Positions 28,670 to 38,209 of a stretch of 64,000 nt of DNA are shown one piece after another (the first letter of the stretch is position 1; each line of letters opens with the position of its first letter). The notes under the pieces were generated by a model. It was given only the letters and a program-made list of their open reading frames with translations. It did not search any database and was not told the DNA's origin. The position numbers and the translations under genes were made by a program. Source of the stretch: Sva-07 sp963717385 (lineage in GTDB: Bacteria > Actinomycetota > Acidimicrobiia > Acidimicrobiales > Ilumatobacteraceae); NCBI GenBank assembly GCA_963717385.1, contig CAVQWE010000008.1, positions 1 to 64,000 on the forward strand, given 5' to 3'.

Positions 28670-29572
28670 ATGCCCTCAGGTTTCCAGCTCGCACAACACC
28701 AGGCGACGGCCTACGAGTCGTTCACTCGTGTCTTCATGGAGGGATCGGCACAGCTCCTCGCCGAGGGCGCATGGATTCGCTCAGGCGATGTCGTCCTGGA
28801 CCTGGCCTGCGGCACCGGCCTCGTCGCCCGTCATGTCGTTGCGCTCGTCTCACCGAACGGTCGGGTGGTCGGTGCCGACATCAACCCGGCGATGCTCGAG
28901 ATCGCCTCCGGCAGTATCGGCGACGGCGTGGAGTGGGTGGAGTCGCCATGCGATGACCTTCCGTTCGACGACGACACATTCACCCATGTGATCTGCCAGC
29001 AAGGATTCCAGTTCTTCCCAGATCCCGCCGCAGCGATGCGCGAGACGGCGCGCGTGCTGCGACCCGGCGGTGTATTGATCGCGACGGTGTGGGCAACACC
29101 CGGCCAGAACCCCTACATCGAGAACCAACTCGACCTGCTCGCCGAACTCGACCCATCGCTGGCGGCATCGGTCCAGCGAGCGACTCCGGCCCACGCCGAC
29201 GACTTCCTTCGTTCCACCGCCCAGACGGCCGGATTCCACGACATCGAGGTCACGATGCTCGAACACGATGTCGACATCGCCGATTTCGAACCCTGGTTCC
29301 TGGCCCAGACCGGAGGGACCCCGTGGGGCCCAACCCTCGCTGCGCTGACCGATCCGGAACGACAGGAGCTGGCATCAGCGATGGCGCTCAGGATGCAGCT
29401 CTACGCAAGGCCCGAGGGTGGTCACCGCATCCCGTTCCGGTCGTTCCGCCTCCAAGCCCCCGCGTCCAGCGTGACGAGCCCACCAAGTCGACCGGCCCGA
29501 CACCAAACAAGCCACAGTTCCGACGTGAACGTCGTAGCGGAGCTTCCTCTGGAATCAATCCACATACTCTGA
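28670..29572 (+). CDS. Class I SAM-dependent methyltransferase
   Basis: A 300-residue methyltransferase, unrelated in detail to the preceding one. Motif I is VLDLACGTGLVARHVVALV, the acid is VVGADINPAML, motif II is PCDDLPFDDDTFTHVICQQGFQFFPD, and RVLRPGGVLIATVW follows. These match the UbiE/COQ5 type. ATG 28670 has a GGAGAGGAGG site. The last 40 residues (after RSFRLQAPA) are low in information and may come from read-through into non-coding DNA after a lost stop. Substrate unknown. Confidence 0.8.
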   Translation: MPSGFQLAQHQATAYESFTRVFMEGSAQLLAEGAWIRSGDVVLDLACGTGLVARHVVALVSPNGRVVGADINPAMLEIASGSIGDGVEWVESPCDDLPFDDDTFTHVICQQGFQFFPDPAAAMRETARVLRPGGVLIATVWATPGQNPYIENQLDLLAELDPSLAASVQRATPAHADDFLRSTAQTAGFHDIEVTMLEHDVDIADFEPWFLAQTGGTPWGPTLAALTDPERQELASAMALRMQLYARPEGGHRIPFRSFRLQAPASSVTSPPSRPARHQTSHSSDVNVVAELPLESIHIL

Positions 29573-29604
29573 CGAGTGCACGAAGCAATTTGAATGCGAA
29601 AGAA

Positions 29605-29690
29605 CCGGCGACATGTGGGAGGCCGACTGCTGATCCGAAGGCCCATAATCCCACCTCAGCGAGTAGCACACCGCCGTCCGAGATCGGCAC
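29605..29690. repeat. 86-nt dispersed repeat, copy B
   Basis: Partner of copy A at 25060-25145. It lies about 50 nt past the 3' end of the toxin gene (minus strand). Conserved outer stem GTGGGA/TCCCAC and end motif ATAATCCCACCTC; inner stem GGCC/GGCC. Confidence 0.5.
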
Positions 29691-29736
29691 GACTGCGAGC
29701 GGCAAGGCGCGCGAGAACACGCGGCAGGCATCCGGA

Positions 29737-30062
29737 TCAGGCGTCGGGCTCTTGCAGGCTGGCTGGGATGTCTCGGCTGGTGTGAAGGAGTCTCCAGACG
29801 TCGACGGAGGTTTCGCGCTCCAGTAGAACAACAGGTACGGGAACTTGCCGACCGACACGACCCGCAGGTCCGGAACGGAGAGTTCGTACGCGAAGCGCAG
29901 CGATCCAAGACTCGGGTTCCGGCCGATGCGTTTTGCAGCCGCTTCGACTGCGTCCACGAAGCGGATGGCTGTTGCGACATCGGCTTCAGTGACGTAGCAG
30001 CCACTGGCCGATTCGAGATCGAAAGTCGCAAGTTCTCGAAACTGAATCGGCTTCGCCGCCAA
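29737..30062 (-). pseudogene. RelE/ParE family toxin, frameshifted
   Basis: From TTG 30062 the protein reads AAKPIQFRELATFDLES, then TAIRFVDAVEAAAKRIGRNPSLGSLRFAYELSVPDLRVVSVGKFPYLLFY. That is the RelE/ParE fold with the basic strand and the aromatic FPYLLFY strand. A lost base near 29832 moves the rest into another frame: LERETSVDVWRLLHTSRDIPASLQEPDA and a stop at 29737, giving about 108 residues, the normal length. It follows the antitoxin by 4 nt. If the deletion is real the toxin is inactive. Confidence 0.75.
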
Positions 30063-30066
30063 GAGC

Positions 30067-30301
30067 TCAGGCTTCCGTCGAAATGCGCTGACGCAGTGCG
30101 TCGAAGTAGGCGGTGTCAGCAACGACGCCCGGACCGGAGTTCGCGCCTTCGAGTACGAGGTTGCGGAGGTGGCCTCGTTCGCGGTCGCGTCGGATCAGAT
30201 TCGCGGACGTACTCGCTCGTCGACCCGTAGCCGTCGTGAGTGACCCGTTCATCGACGAAGATCTTCAAGTCGTCGGGCAACGACACGTTCATCGTGGTCA
30301 T
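30067..30301 (-). pseudogene. ParD-like antitoxin, frameshifted
   Basis: ATG 30301 gives TTMNVSLPDDLKIFVDERV and YGSTSEYVRE, the ribbon-helix-helix start of ParD/CopG antitoxins. One extra T near 30201 breaks the frame before LIRRDRERGHLRNLVLEGANSGPG and ADTAYFDALRQRI, ending at 30067. Joined it is about 78 residues, the usual ParD size. It is the upstream partner of the ParE-like toxin. Confidence 0.75.
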
Positions 30302-30400
30302 GGACGACACACTACCTGCCTTGGCAAACCTTGTCATCACCAAGCGGGCCCGGAAGCGCATCACACCGGCAGCCGAATGGCCGGTCAGCCGCCCAGTACG

Positions 30401-30548
30401 AAGCCTCTTTGTGTCAGGGGGCGATTTTGAGGCGGGATCGGGGCGCGACAGCTCGACCCTCTTGCCTGGCGGCGTGAAGGGTCCTAGCGTTGGTTGTCGG
30501 GTCCGGGAGTGACCTGTCCGAAGAGCCGGCTGTTCAGGATGGCTCGAT
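30401..30548 (-). mobile_element. IS110 3'-end remnant, inverted
   Basis: The segment starts AAGCCTCTTTGTGTCA and holds GTTGGTTGTCGGGTCCGGGA and GAAGAGCCGGC. These are the reverse complement of the 3' tail of the IS110 element at 23.3-23.47 kb, with many differences. No transposase remains. Confidence 0.7.
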
Positions 30549-30583
30549 TTTGTCGCTCGGCGCCGAGGCGCCGAGCAACGGAA

Positions 30584-31795
30584 TCACTCGATTCGCAGGC
30601 CGGAGATGGCCCGGGTGATGACCAGCTGCTGGATCTCGCTGGTGCCTTCGAAGATCGTGTGGATCTTCGCGTCACGGTGCCAGCGCTCGACCGGGTATTC
30701 ACGGGTGTAGCCGTAGCCGCCGAGGATCTGGATGGCCTCTTCGGTGACACGCACAGCGGTCTCCGATGCCTTCCACTTCGACATCGAGCCTTCGCCGTTC
30801 TTGAACTGGCCGTTCTTGGCGAGCCAGGCGGCGCGCCAGATCAGCAGGCGGCTGGCGTCGATCTCGGTGGCCATGTTGGCGAGCTTGAACGCGATCGCCT
30901 GGTTCATGATGATGGGGCGGCCGAACGCCACGCGCTCCTTTGCGTACTCGAGCGAGTACTCGTAGGCGGCACGGGCAACGCCGAGCGCCTGGGCGCCGAC
31001 GGCGGGGCGGGTGGCTTCGAAGGTGGCCATCGCAGGCTGCTTGCCGGTCGACACGTTCTCGCGGGCACGGGCGAGCTTGGCGTCGAGCTTCTCCTTGCCG
31101 CCGAGCAGGCACGAGCCGGGGACCTTGACGTCGTCGAGCACGACCTCGGAGGTGTGGCTGGCGCGGATGCCGTGCTTCTTGTACTTCTGGCCCATCGAGA
31201 GGCCGGGCGTCTTCGGCGGGACGATGAAGCTGGCCTGGCCCTTCGACTTCAGCTCGGGGTCGACGCTGGCGACGACCACGTGCACGTCGGCGATGCCACC
31301 GTTGGTGATCCATGCCTTGGTGCCGTTGAGGGTCCACTCGTCCTTGGCCTCGTTGTACACGGCGCGAGTACGCAGGCTGGAGACGTCGGAACCGGCGTCG
31401 GGCTCACTCACGCAGAACGCACCGAGCATCACGTTGTCGGCGGTGCCATAGCACTGCGGCGCCCACTCCATGACCTGTTCGGGTGTTCCGTTGCCCGCAA
31501 TTCCGGCGGCCGCGAGGGCTGAACCCATGATGGCCATGCCGATGCCGGCGTCACCCCAGAACAGTTCCTCGATGGCGACAGGGAGCGTGAGGCCCGTCGG
31601 GTCACCCATTGCATTGAGGAGGAAGTCGACGCCATAGAGGCCGATCTGAGCAGCTTCCTCGACGACGGGCCACGGGAATTCTTCGCGCTCGTCCCACTCT
31701 TCGGCCACCGGGCGAATGACGCCCTCGGCGAAGTCGTGGACCCACTTCTGGATCTGGAGCTGGTCTTCGTTGAGGTTCAGCGAGAAGTCCGTCAT
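30584..31795 (-). CDS. Acyl-CoA dehydrogenase
   Basis: A 403-residue FAD enzyme that introduces the 2,3 double bond in an acyl-CoA. It has LGAFCVSEPDAGSDVSSLRT (FAD/substrate loop), WITNGGIADV, and the C-terminal helix bundle with ILGGYGYTREYPVERWHRDAKIHTIFEGTSEIQ. The Glu at about residue 383 in EGTSEIQ is at the medium-chain-type catalytic base position. ATG 31795 has TAACTT 6 nt upstream on its strand, and two TTACC-N4-GGTAA dyads cover that box, so a repressor probably controls the gene. Chain-length specificity unknown. Confidence 0.93.
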   Translation of the reverse strand: MTDFSLNLNEDQLQIQKWVHDFAEGVIRPVAEEWDEREEFPWPVVEEAAQIGLYGVDFLLNAMGDPTGLTLPVAIEELFWGDAGIGMAIMGSALAAAGIAGNGTPEQVMEWAPQCYGTADNVMLGAFCVSEPDAGSDVSSLRTRAVYNEAKDEWTLNGTKAWITNGGIADVHVVVASVDPELKSKGQASFIVPPKTPGLSMGQKYKKHGIRASHTSEVVLDDVKVPGSCLLGGKEKLDAKLARARENVSTGKQPAMATFEATRPAVGAQALGVARAAYEYSLEYAKERVAFGRPIIMNQAIAFKLANMATEIDASRLLIWRAAWLAKNGQFKNGEGSMSKWKASETAVRVTEEAIQILGGYGYTREYPVERWHRDAKIHTIFEGTSEIQQLVITRAISGLRIE

Positions 31796-31801
31796 GGCCT
31801 C

Positions 31802-31807
31802 AAGTTA
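31802..31807 (-). promoter_or_regulatory. Candidate -10 box of the acyl-CoA dehydrogenase gene
   Basis: TAACTT on the minus strand, 6 nt before the ATG. It overlaps the first TTACC dyad. Confidence 0.45.
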
Positions 31808-31841
31808 CCCACCGGTAATCGGATTGTCTACCCGTCGGTAA
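31805..31841. promoter_or_regulatory. Tandem operator dyads TTACC-N4-GGTAA
   Basis: Site 1 (31805-31818) is TTACC-CACC-GGTAA and site 2 (31828-31841) is CTACC-CGTC-GGTAA. Their centres are 23 bp apart. The form suits a TetR-type fatty-acid regulator acting on the acyl-CoA dehydrogenase promoter; no matching regulator lies next to it. Confidence 0.5.
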
Positions 31842-31893
31842 CCTTCCCCCGCCAACTTCAGGCCACTTGACGGTCTCACTCGACTGGCCGAAG

Positions 31894-31899
31894 TACCGT
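31894..31899 (+). promoter_or_regulatory. Candidate -10 box of the sigma factor gene
   Basis: TACCGT, 8 nt before the GTG at 31908. Confidence 0.35.
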
Positions 31900-31907
31900 G
31901 AGATGTC

Positions 31908-32396
31908 GTGGCATCAGGCGACGATTCGTTCGAGCGGTTCTTCACCCTGGAACACGACCGTGTGCTGCGTTCGATCGAAGGGCTCGTCGGTGACCACGAG
32001 ACAGCCGTCGATGCCACCCAGGACGCGTTCATCAAGGCACACCTGCATTGGCAGACCGTGGCCACCTACGACTCGCCGGCGGCCTGGGTGCGCAGGACGG
32101 CGATCAACGCCAGCCGCGACCGACAGCGTTCCGAGAAACGCCGACGCGACCGCGAAGCCACGGTCTTGGCCAGTGACGTCGACACCCGGACAGATGGGCC
32201 GGGCCACATCGATGCCGACGACGCAGCGCACGAGTTGTTGCGCCAACTCTCGGACGGCCAGCGTGAGGTGGCGACGATGTTCTATGTCGACGATCGCAGC
32301 GTCGATGACATCGCCACGGCACTCGGTGTGTCGGCCGGCACGGTCAAGTCGCAGTTGTCGGAGGCCCGCCAGCGTCTGCGGCGACTCGCCCAGTAG
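31908..32396 (+). CDS. ECF RNA polymerase sigma factor
   Basis: A 162-residue sigma-70 family protein with region 2 (VGDHETAVDATQDAFIKAHLHWQTVATYDSPAAWVRRTAINASRDRQRS) and region 4 (QLSDGQREVATMFYVDDRSVDDIATALGVSAGTVKSQLSEARQRLRRLAQ). GTG start at 31908. No anti-sigma gene is beside it. It is convergent with a ferric-reductase-like gene, the same layout as the damaged sigma copy near 33.7-35.4 kb and its neighbour, so the two loci are duplicates. Confidence 0.9.
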   Translation: MASGDDSFERFFTLEHDRVLRSIEGLVGDHETAVDATQDAFIKAHLHWQTVATYDSPAAWVRRTAINASRDRQRSEKRRRDREATVLASDVDTRTDGPGHIDADDAAHELLRQLSDGQREVATMFYVDDRSVDDIATALGVSAGTVKSQLSEARQRLRRLAQ

Positions 32397-32644
32397 CAAC
32401 CAACTCTCGATCGTCGTCAGGCGTCATCGCTGAGCCCGTCGGCGGCAGCCAGACAGAGGCCGGCTGCGACGGTACGGGCTCGGCCACGGGTGGTCGCCGC
32501 GAGACGGCGGCTCCGGCGGAGTCGAGGCGCGGCGAGGCGGCGGAGGCGGTACCACCGGACCGATCGGGACCTCGGGCGGGAACGGTTCGATCGATCCGAG
32601 AGGCGCAATCTCGGCGAACGGGGACGCCGACACCGAACTCGCCG

Positions 32645-33364
32645 TCACGGTCCGCGCCGCAGCGCGCGCCCAGAAGCCACCGGAACCGGCGGAACCGGAA
32701 CCGGCGGAACCGGAACCGGCGGAACCGGAACCGGAGCGGACAGCGTCTCGGTGGGCAGCGGGCTCAGTACGCCGCTGGCTGGGTGCCCGGCGCGGGCCCG
32801 GACCGCCAACGGAGGAAACGATGCCAGCCGGGTGCGCGCCCGGCGGGCCACCGCCAGGAGCACGAGCGTCAACGTGACCACGACGCCGATCGACACCCAG
32901 GTGACGATGCGATACCAGGCGTTTCCAGCATCGGTGCCAGCGACGATGCCGTGGTACGTCGCGAACCCGAACAGAACGAAGCTCGACCGGTGGACCCATC
33001 GCCACAGCGAGCGTGGCAGCCGTCGCATCGCCAACGACGTGATCTCGATGGCGAGGAGAAGGTAGAACGCCACGACGCCGAAGGCGACCGCACCGGGTTT
33101 CCACGATGAGGCCATTGGGATGAAGAGCTCGGCCCAGCCGAAGGTGACGTAGCTGTCGGCAACGAGTCCGACGAGGTGAATGCCGGTGAAGACGACAGCG
33201 AGTCCACCGAGATATCGGTGCAGGTCGAGCAGCCAGGCCGGGCTGACGCGCCGAGACAACAGGCGAGTCGACAGCAGCAGTCCCCAACAGACCGACATGG
33301 TGACCAGGGCCCATGCAACGATCCCGGACGACCGGGCAACGAACCACCAGACCTGGGAACTCAC
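32645..33364 (-). CDS. Ferric-reductase-like transmembrane protein, copy 1
   Basis: A 239-residue membrane protein with about six helices of the ferric reductase/YedZ-like cytochrome b fold. Likely haem-ligand histidines occur in LLDLHRYLGGLAVVFTGIHLVGL and in LWRWVHRSSFVLFGFATYHGIVAGTD. The C-terminus is a Pro/Val repeat (PVPVPPVPV) encoded by a 15-nt tandem repeat near 32690-32735. The reading frame after this repeat is uncertain, because another frame continues with a proline-rich tail to about 32430. It is a close paralogue of the protein at 35705-36292 and would move electrons across the membrane. Confidence 0.82.
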   Translation of the reverse strand: MSSQVWWFVARSSGIVAWALVTMSVCWGLLLSTRLLSRRVSPAWLLDLHRYLGGLAVVFTGIHLVGLVADSYVTFGWAELFIPMASSWKPGAVAFGVVAFYLLLAIEITSLAMRRLPRSLWRWVHRSSFVLFGFATYHGIVAGTDAGNAWYRIVTWVSIGVVVTLTLVLLAVARRARTRLASFPPLAVRARAGHPASGVLSPLPTETLSAPVPVPPVPVPPVPVPPVPVASGRALRRGP

Positions 33365-33683
33365 GCCGCGTCAACCACCGAGGTCGGCCGTTCGCTGCCG
33401 TCGATCGGCGTGCGCGTGCCAGCGGTCCCACTACTCTCCACGGTGAAGAGACGACGCAGAGTCGCACTGTGGTTGGAGGGCAGACGAACTCTTGCCGAAG
33501 AAGCGGCGATGGGTGACCGGCGATTGTCTCGGTGCGTCGAGGCGGCAGCCGGCCGGCCGGACTCGAACGTTGCGGTCCTGACTCAACCCAGGAGGTGCGC
33601 AGCAACGCGTCCCTCTCGTGGTCATCGCCCTGTTCGTCGCGTCCGGCGCCCCTGCACGCCGAGCATGGTGGTTGGGACCAGGC
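33365..33683. other. Non-coding stretch upstream of the broken sigma gene
   Basis: About 320 bp without a supportable gene between the divergent ferric-reductase-like gene and the sigma fragment. Confidence 0.4.
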
Positions 33684-33750
33684 GTGGCGACTCATGACGA
33701 CGAGTTCGAGCAGTTCGTCCTCGACAACTACCGTGGTGGGGTTTCGAGGT
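33684..33750 (+). pseudogene. N-terminal fragment of an ECF sigma factor, cut by an IS
   Basis: GTG 33684 gives MATHDDEFEQFVLDNYRG, which aligns with the start of the intact sigma factor at 31908 (MASGDDSFERFFTLEHDR). The sequence stops at the left inverted repeat of the IS256-type element at 33751. Confidence 0.65.
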
Positions 33751-35044
33751 TGATCCTCGGTGTCAGTCGCCGCTGTTGAGTTCGGCGACGAGGTCAGTAT
33801 CGCGCTCGGGGTAGAGCCGCGCCATAGAGCCTTCGGAGAGGTAGCGGCGATCGCCGGCTTGCCATTCGTCGTGCATGTCGGCGAGCACGGCGCCGACGAG
33901 TCGGATCACCGCGGCTTCGTTGGGGAAGATCCCAACGACACGCGAGCGTCGTTTGATCTCTTTGTTGATCCGCTCGAGCGGGTTCGTGGACCAGATCTTC
34001 TGCCAGTGCGCCCGCGGGAACGCTGGTGAAGGCGAGCACTTCGGTCTTGGCGTCGTCCATGAGCGGGCCGATCTTGGGGAACCGGGCGGCGAGCTGATCG
34101 CGGACTTCGTCCCAGGTTGCGGCGACGGCGTCGGCGTCGGGTTGAGCGAAGATCGTGCGGAACACCGCGGCGACCATGTCGGTGTGCGACCGCGGGCACC
34201 AGGGCGAGCAGGTTCCGCGCGAAGTGCACACGGCAGCGTTGATGCGACGCTCCTTGGAAGCTGCGGCGTAGGGCGGCGACGAGGCCGGAGTGTTGATCGG
34301 AGATCACCAGCTGCACGCCGCCGAGCCCACGCGACTTGAGCGACCGCAGGAACTGGCGCCAGAACACTTCTTCTTCGGAGTCGCCGATGTCGCAGCCCAG
34401 GATCTCGCGGGACCCGTCGGCGGTGATGCCGGTGGCGACGACGACGGCCATCGAGGTGACCTGCGACGCGGCGTTGCGGACATGGAGATAGGTGGCGTCG
34501 AGATACACGTACGGGAACTCGACGTGATCCAACGTGCGGGTGCGGAACGCGCCGACGATCTCATCGAGGCCGGCACAGATCCGTGACACCTCCGACTTCG
34601 AGATGCCCGAGTCGACCCCCAACGCGGCGACCAGATCGTCGACCGAACGGGTCGACACGCCGGCGACGTAGGCCTCCATCACCACCGCATACAACGCCTG
34701 GTCGATGCGTCGGCGCGGCTCGAGGATCGACGGGCATGAAGCTGCCTTTGCGGAGCTTCGGGATGCGCAACTCGACATCGCCGGCCTGGGTCGCCAGCAG
34801 GCGTGGGCGGTGACCGTTGCGTTCGGTGATGCGGTCCTCGGAACGTTCGTAGCGGCCAGCGCCGATGTGCTCGACGGCTTCGGTCTCGATCATTTCTTGC
34901 AACACCATTTGCACGGCATCGCGGATCAAGTTCACGCCGTCACCGGCGCGGAATGCGTCCAACAGATCGGACACGGCAGACTGTGACAGGGTCATCGGTT
35001 CGGTTCTCCTCATGTGTGCTCTTGCAGGAACACACCGAGAATCA
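33751..35044 (-). mobile_element. IS256-family insertion sequence, 1294 bp
   Basis: The ends are TGATCCTCGGTGT (33751-33763) and ACACCGAGAATCA (35032-35044), inverted repeats that match at 12 of 13 positions. The element holds one transposase gene on the minus strand. The 8 bp outside the two ends do not match, so no target duplication remains. Confidence 0.8.
33763..34995 (-). pseudogene. IS256 (Mutator) family transposase, three frameshifts
   Basis: The N-terminal part LSQSAVSDLLDAFRAGDGVNLIRDAVQMVLQEMIETEAVEHIGAGRYERSEDRITERNGHR-type sequence and IPKLRKGSF are family hallmarks. The middle part has EFPYVYLDATYLHVR (first catalytic Asp), QLVISDQHSGLVAAL (second Asp) and HQRCRVHFARNLL. The C-terminal part has WSTNPLERINKEIKRRSRVVGIFPNEAA with the catalytic Glu, ending AELNSGD at 33763. 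The frame changes near 34735, 34195 and 34015. About 410 residues when joined, a normal length. Start ATG 34995. Confidence 0.88.
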
Positions 35045-35137
35045 CGCCGATGACCCCACCTGGTGGTGGACCCTCGTCGGCTACCTCAAAGCCCACCACT
35101 TCGCGGGACGCTTACGTCGGTCCTGCACATCTTGGTG

Positions 35138-35400
35138 TTGACGACCAGCGACCGCGAGCGTGCGACCGATGCCACCCAGGAGGCATTCATCAAGGCGTAC
35201 GCGAAGTGGTCCAAGATCCGGCGCTACGACTCGCCGATCGCTTGGGTTCGGCGGGTCGCAATCAACGCGAGCCACGGCGTCGCAGGGAGGAAGCCATCCC
35301 GCTCGCTGCGGAGACCGCCCACTCCGACCGGTACGCCTCCGATGAAGCGGCGATGCAACTCCTGATGAAACTCCCCGACCGTCAACGCGAGGTCGCCACG
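35138..35400 (+). pseudogene. C-terminal fragment of the interrupted ECF sigma factor
   Basis: SDRERATDATQEAFIKAYAKWSKIRRYDSPIAWVRRVAINAS is sigma region 2, closely matching the intact paralogue. A shift near 35285 leads to AAMQLLMKLPDRQREVAT, the start of region 4. The rest of region 4 is missing: the sequence jumps into the C-terminal part of a different gene. So this sigma gene suffered an IS insertion, a frameshift and a deletion. Confidence 0.7.
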
Positions 35401-35413
35401 TGCTCGCCGGCAG

Positions 35414-35701
35414 GCCACTACAGGTCAATGCGCATCAAGTGCTCCAGGAATTGCGCCCGCCGCTACGACGCCGACGACGATCACGAGCCTCTGCGGTCAG
35501 GTCGCTGTCACGATCGAGGACGGACGGGTGTTCATCGCATCGATCAGCGCGATCGCCGGCTTCGAGGCCAGCGTCGGCACCGACGGCCCGACGTCGGTCG
35601 AAGTCGCGTTCCGTGGCGACGCCGGTACCTGTGAGGTCCACGCAGAGCTCGAGCAAGGGGTGCTCGACGTCGAGGTGCAGAACCCCGACCGGGACGATTG
35701 A
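35414..35701 (+). pseudogene. C-terminal fragment of a secreted stalk protein
   Basis: In frame: a Thr/Pro/Ala-rich stretch (APGIAPAATTPTTITS) and then SLCGQVAVTIEDGRVFIASISAIAGFEASV and TSVEVAFRGDAGTCEVHAELEQGVLDVEVQN, ending at 35701. It lacks a start. The domain aligns with the C-terminal 65 residues of the protein at 38210-38995 (VYVAS-type strand, SVEVKFF, EFHASLEGGRIKVE), so both belong to one unnamed family of anchored extracellular domains. It was probably cut by the same deletion that removed sigma region 4. Confidence 0.5.
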
Positions 35702-35704
35702 GCT

Positions 35705-36292
35705 TCAGTCGGCAGCGTTCGATGCGCTGGCCAGCTGACGCGACCGACTGGCCGGCTGAATCTTTGCCTTGCGTGCAGCGAGGATCAGCACGACCGTCAG
35801 GAACATCACGATGTTGATCGACGCCAGAGCGGCGACACGGAACCACTGATTCTCGGAATCAGTCCCTGCGGTGATCGCGTGATACGTGGCGACGAAGTAC
35901 AGCACGAGGCTGGTGCGGTGCACCCAACGCCAGAGTCTTCGCGGAAGACGCTTCATGGCGAGCGATGTGATCTCGATGGCGAGGAGCAGATAGAACCCGA
36001 CGATCCCGAACGCGACCGGTCCGGGCTTCCACGACGACGCCATCGGGATGAAGGTCTCGGCCCACCCAAACGTGACGTAGTTGTCGGCCGCAAGTCCGAC
36101 GAGGTGGATGCCGGTGAAAATGACAGCAAGGCCCCCCAGGTATCGATGCAGGTCCAGGAGCCAGGCCGGACTGGACGCCTTGGCCACGGCTTTGGTGGAG
36201 ATGAAGAGGCCCCAGCACACCGAGAGGGTGAGCAATCCCCAGGCGATCATGCCCGACGAACGCGAAACGAACCACCAGACCTGCGGGTTCAT
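35705..36292 (-). CDS. Ferric-reductase-like transmembrane protein, copy 2
   Basis: A 195-residue membrane cytochrome b-like protein, about 65-70% identical by eye to the copy at 32645-33364 over the membrane part (MNPQVWWFVSRSSGMIAWGLLTLSVCWGL; LLDLHRYLGGLAVIFTGIHLVGLAADNYVTFGWAE; WRWVHRTSLVLYFVATYHAITAGTD). Histidines in these helices are likely haem ligands. It lacks the Pro/Val tail of copy 1. It overlaps the apbE stop by 4 nt (ATGA), so it is coupled to the flavin transferase, which suggests a membrane electron path to a flavinylated extracytosolic partner. Confidence 0.85.
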   Translation of the reverse strand: MNPQVWWFVSRSSGMIAWGLLTLSVCWGLFISTKAVAKASSPAWLLDLHRYLGGLAVIFTGIHLVGLAADNYVTFGWAETFIPMASSWKPGPVAFGIVGFYLLLAIEITSLAMKRLPRRLWRWVHRTSLVLYFVATYHAITAGTDSENQWFRVAALASINIVMFLTVVLILAARKAKIQPASRSRQLASASNAAD

Positions 36293-37202
36293 GCTGCGAC
36301 GGTACCGCGCTGTACCAGCTCGTAGCGGTTGTTCGAGTCCCGGCCGACGAGCACGCCGGTCATCTCGTAGTCCTCGAGCAACGCTCGTGCGGGATGGGAA
36401 CCGACGATCACGGCAGTCTTCGCGACGACCTCCGCCCACCACAGCGTGGGAGCGACAGTGGTCACCGAGTCCAGGTCGGTCGCCGCCGGATGCCCCGTTC
36501 GGGCGTCGATCAGGTGATGGACGTCGACGGAACCACGCCGCCAGCGTCGACGCATCACGCTGCTCGTGGCGACGCCACCTTCGGTGAGCGTGACCTTCGC
36601 AGGGTTCTCGACACCGTGGTCGCTGTCGTCCAGCTGCACCTGCCATGGTCCCCCGGTCCACGAAGGACCTGCGACCCGGACGTCTCCTCCGAGTTCGATC
36701 TGAACGGACTCAGCGCCGGCATCGAGGAGCGCCGCGGCAACCATGTCCCCTGCGATGCCCTTGCCGATGCCACCGGGGTCGAAACGGGTACCCGGCGGAA
36801 GCCGAATCGCGGAGATCTCCGGGTACAACTCGATCGGGTCGATCGACGCCGATGCCGGCGCGGGTATCGGGCCCTGCATCTCGGCCATCGTGCTCCAGGT
36901 GCGGTCGTAGCCGAGCGTGACCAGTTGGTCGAGCATCAACGGGTTGAAGACGCCGCCGGTGGCGGTGCGGGCGTGTTGCGCGAGGGCGATCAGCTCGTAG
37001 GTGACCGCCGAGACGATCGAAAGATTCCCGCCATGTTCGTTCACGGCGGAGATCTCGCTCTGCGGATCGAAACGACTCCATGTCGCCTCCAACTCGTCGA
37101 CGAGCTCCTGGCCATGTCGGGCGAGTTCGTACGTGGGCGCGACGATTCGGCACGGGCTCCCCATTGCCCGGAACGTCACCATCGACCAGGGAGTCACCGA
37201 AC

Positions 37203-37206
<4 letters not shown>
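36289..37206 (-). CDS. apbE: FAD:protein FMN transferase, ApbE family
   Basis: A 305-residue ApbE. It shows the start FRAMGSPCRIVA, WSRFDPQSEISAVN, TGGVFNPLMLDQLVTLGYD, the FDPGGIGKGIAGDMVAAALLDAGAESVQIELGGDVRVAG core and HHLIDARTGHPAATDLDSVTTVAPT with the Mg and FAD-binding residues. It attaches FMN to a Thr/Ser in target proteins outside the membrane. No FMN-binding partner was recognised in this window. The N-terminus has no strong signal peptide. It lies between the PA-rich protein and the ferric-reductase-like gene in one operon. Confidence 0.92.
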
Positions 37207-38201
<995 letters not shown>

Positions 38202-38209
38202 GGGTCACC

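Noticed and set aside
25060..29690. Integron attC sites for the 86-nt repeats
   Set aside because: No GTTRRRY/RYYYAAC core sites were found and no integrase is present in the window, so attC is not claimed.
33550..33600. tRNA-like T-arm (TTCGAGTCC on the minus strand)
   Set aside because: The flanking bases do not pair into a T-stem, acceptor stem or anticodon arm.
32424..33695. Minus-strand frame with Pro-rich end overlapping ferric-reductase copy 1
   Set aside because: Most of it is a shadow; only its proline-rich end might be a true tail reached by a frameshift, which is noted under that gene.
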